From contig CALKXN010000028.1 of the NCBI GenBank assembly GCA_938003555.1, positions 1 to 6,511 of the forward strand: a stretch of 6,511 nt of DNA, written 5' to 3'. The position numbers and the translations under genes are program-made. The notes beneath the pieces were generated by a model. It saw nothing but the letters and a program-made list of their open reading frames with translations. It searched no databases and had not been told where the DNA came from. Shown here piece by piece: positions 4,835 to 6,511 of this stretch (position 1 is the stretch's first letter; each line of letters opens with the position of its first letter). Origin of the DNA: an uncultured Robiginitomaculum sp. (lineage in GTDB: Bacteria > Pseudomonadota > Alphaproteobacteria > Caulobacterales > Maricaulaceae).

Positions 4835-6511
4835 ATGAATCTTGTCGTTGTTGAGTCCCCGGCGAAAGCCAAGACTATCGAAAAATATCTGGGTAAAGAT
4901 TATAAAGTGCTGGCCAGTTTTGGTCATGTACGCGATCTCCCGTCGAAAGATGGTTCGGTTGATCCCGACGATGATTTTGCGATGAAGTGGAATGTCGACA
5001 CGCGCGCCCGAACCCGTATCAAAGACATAGAGACGGCACTTAAAAACTCTGACCGCCTCATTCTCGCGACCGATCCGGATAGAGAAGGCGAAGCCATTAG
5101 CTGGCATCTGCTTGAAGTGCTCAACAAGAAAAAAGCGCTAAAGGGCAAAGACATTCAGCGCGTTGTCTTTAACGCCATCACGAAAAAATCTGTAACCGAA
5201 GCCATCGCCAATCCGCGTGAGTTGGACATGGAACTCGTTGAGGCCTATCTGGCGCGCCGCGCTTTGGATTATCTTGTGGGCTTTAATCTGTCGCCTGTCC
5301 TGTGGCGCAAACTTCCCGGCGCGCGCAGTGCGGGCCGCGTGCAATCCGTTTCGCTCCGTTTGATTTGTGAGCGCGAAACTGAAATCGAAGCTTTTGACCC
5401 TAAAGAATTTTGGTCAATTGATGCCGATATGGGCAGTGCAAAAGGCAAATTCTCTGCAAAGCTTACAACGCTTAACGGTGATAAGCTGGATAAATTCTCT
5501 ATCGCAAGTCAGGCTGATGCCGATAGCGCGATGAAAACCATCAATGCCGCCAGCAATCTGGTTGTCGCCTCTGTTGTGGCCAAGCCGCTTAAGCGTAACC
5601 CGCCTGCGCCGTTCACCACATCAACCTTGCAGCAAGATGCCTCGCGCAAGCTCGGCTTTAGCGCCACGCGCACCATGCAAACCGCGCAAAAATTATATGA
5701 AGGCGTCAATATTGGCGGCGAAACCACGGGCCTAATTACCTATATGCGGACCGATGGCGTCTCAATGGTTGGCGAAGCCATCACCGAATGCCGCAACCAA
5801 ATCGGCAGCGCCTATGGCCAAAGCTATCTTCCGGAAAAAGCGCGGGTCTATACATCCAAAGCTAAAAACGCCCAAGAGGCGCATGAGGCCATCCGCCCGA
5901 CAGAGTTTTCCCGCTCCCCTGAAAGCTTGAAGCTTACGGGCGATATGGAGAAGCTTTACGCCCTGATTTATAAACGCGCCATGGCCAGCCAAATGGCGAG
6001 CGCGCAGCTCGAGCGCACAACAATTGAAATGACCGACGGCGCAAAATCCATCGGCCTACGCACCTCCGGCACAGTGGTGCGCTTTGACGGGTTTCTATCG
6101 CTCTATGAAGAGAGCAAACCGTCAACAGATGAAAAAGAGAGCGATGCCAAGCTTCCTGCCGTTAAAGAAGGCGACGCGCTGACGCTGGATAAAGCCAACC
6201 CAGAACAGCATTTCACGCAGCCGCCGCCGCGTTATTCCGAAGCCAGCCTTGTTAAAAAGATGGAAGAGCTTGGCATTGGCCGTCCGTCAACTTACGCCTC
6301 TATCCTGAAAGTTCTCCAAGATCGCGGCTATGTCCTCCTCGACAAACGCCGCTTCACGCCGGATGATAAAGGACGCCTCGTCACATCATTCCTTGAGAAT
6401 TTCTTCCCGAAATATGTTCAATATGATTACACCGCGGATGTTGAAGAACGCCTTGATAAAGTCTCCGCCGGCGATCTGGACTGGAAAGTCATGCTGCGCG
6501 ATTTCTGGACG
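4835..6511 (+). CDS. topA: DNA topoisomerase I (TopA), N-terminal 559 residues, cut by the window edge
   Basis: Type IA topoisomerase that nicks one strand, passes the other and reseals it, removing negative supercoils behind transcription. The frame is open to the last base. The TOPRIM domain starts at once with VVVESPAKAKT (4-14, catalytic Glu7) and has the metal-binding D-P-D-R-E-G-E at 80-86. The core shows SAGRVQS at 165-171, the nucleophilic Tyr303 with Arg305 in YMRTD, EAHEAIRP with His350, and a YSEASLVKKMEE-GIGRPSTY region at 467-487. The family usually runs to about 850-900 residues, so the end of the core and any C-terminal zinc-ribbon repeats lie outside. Start ATG 4835 is chosen because the protein then begins as family members do. 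An in-frame ATG at 4784 would add 17 atypical residues (MPPIGKPPFYAILEYPL). It follows dprA in the order common in alphaproteobacteria. Confidence 0.97.
   Translation, partial: MNLVVVESPAKAKTIEKYLGKDYKVLASFGHVRDLPSKDGSVDPDDDFAMKWNVDTRARTRIKDIETALKNSDRLILATDPDREGEAISWHLLEVLNKKKALKGKDIQRVVFNAITKKSVTEAIANPRELDMELVEAYLARRALDYLVGFNLSPVLWRKLPGARSAGRVQSVSLRLICERETEIEAFDPKEFWSIDADMGSAKGKFSAKLTTLNGDKLDKFSIASQADADSAMKTINAASNLVVASVVAKPLKRNPPAPFTTSTLQQDASRKLGFSATRTMQTAQKLYEGVNIGGETTGLITYMRTDGVSMVGEAITECRNQIGSAYGQSYLPEKARVYTSKAKNAQEAHEAIRPTEFSRSPESLKLTGDMEKLYALIYKRAMASQMASAQLERTTIEMTDGAKSIGLRTSGTVVRFDGFLSLYEESKPSTDEKESDAKLPAVKEGDALTLDKANPEQHFTQPPPRYSEASLVKKMEELGIGRPSTYASILKVLQDRGYVLLDKRRFTPDDKGRLVTSFLENFFPKYVQYDYTADVEERLDKVSAGDLDWKVMLRDFWT
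4837..4857. other. Two GANTC (CcrM-type) sites at the topA start
   Basis: GAATC at 4837-4841 overlaps the end of the topA start codon and GAGTC lies at 4853-4857. Only four other GANTC sites were found in the window (72, 940, 1918 and 4127). In many alphaproteobacteria the methylase CcrM methylates this motif in a cell-cycle-dependent way and GcrA reads it at promoters. The sites are observed; methylation here is inferred from the lineage. Confidence 0.5.

Noticed and set aside
4778..5344. Minus-strand open frames across the topA start and TOPRIM region
   Set aside because: They lie antisense to strongly conserved topA codons, lack ribosome binding sites and have no recognisable protein features.

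Overview
This window reads as a housekeeping stretch of an alphaproteobacterial chromosome. The evidence is the gene order pyrB, pyrC-like, plsY, dprA, then topA, the type of the encoded proteins, a moderately GC-rich composition, and a strong scarcity of the CcrM methylation motif GANTC (six sites found by eye in 6.5 kb). A relative of Caulobacterales/Hyphomonadaceae is my best guess, but the sequence alone does not prove the family.

Layout. Positions 1-121 are a short, probably divergent, intergenic region. A minus-strand reading frame seems to start at 40 and leave the window on the left, and pyrB starts at 122 on the plus strand. From 122 to 4446 five genes run on the plus strand with almost no gaps: pyrB (aspartate carbamoyltransferase), a dihydroorotase homologue that has lost its metal ligands (PyrC'/PyrX type), a small cysteine-rich lipoprotein of unknown function, plsY (acyl-phosphate glycerol-3-phosphate acyltransferase) and dprA (DNA-processing protein). 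The spacings (2 nt, 28 nt, 3 nt, 4-nt overlap) suggest one transcription unit. A 61-residue minus-strand gene then ends exactly against the dprA stop codon. Between it and topA lies a 202-nt divergent intergenic region. It holds a perfect 16-bp AT-rich palindrome that carries a TATAAT hexamer on each strand, and a separate perfect TTGACA closer to topA. From 4835 to the right edge runs the first 559 codons of topA (DNA topoisomerase I).

How the genes work together. PyrB makes carbamoyl-aspartate for pyrimidine synthesis. Its neighbour is expected to act as a structural partner, not as an enzyme, so the catalytic dihydroorotase must be encoded elsewhere. PlsY begins phospholipid synthesis, DprA loads RecA on incoming single-stranded DNA, and TopA relaxes negative supercoils. 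These share a neighbourhood rather than a pathway.

I found no mobile element, CRISPR array, tRNA, rRNA or phage gene, and no clearly novel multi-gene system. The points most worth a second look are the pseudo-dihydroorotase, the palindromic two-way promoter candidate in front of topA, the lipoprotein inserted in the operon, the conserved-looking 61-residue gene, and the GANTC pattern.
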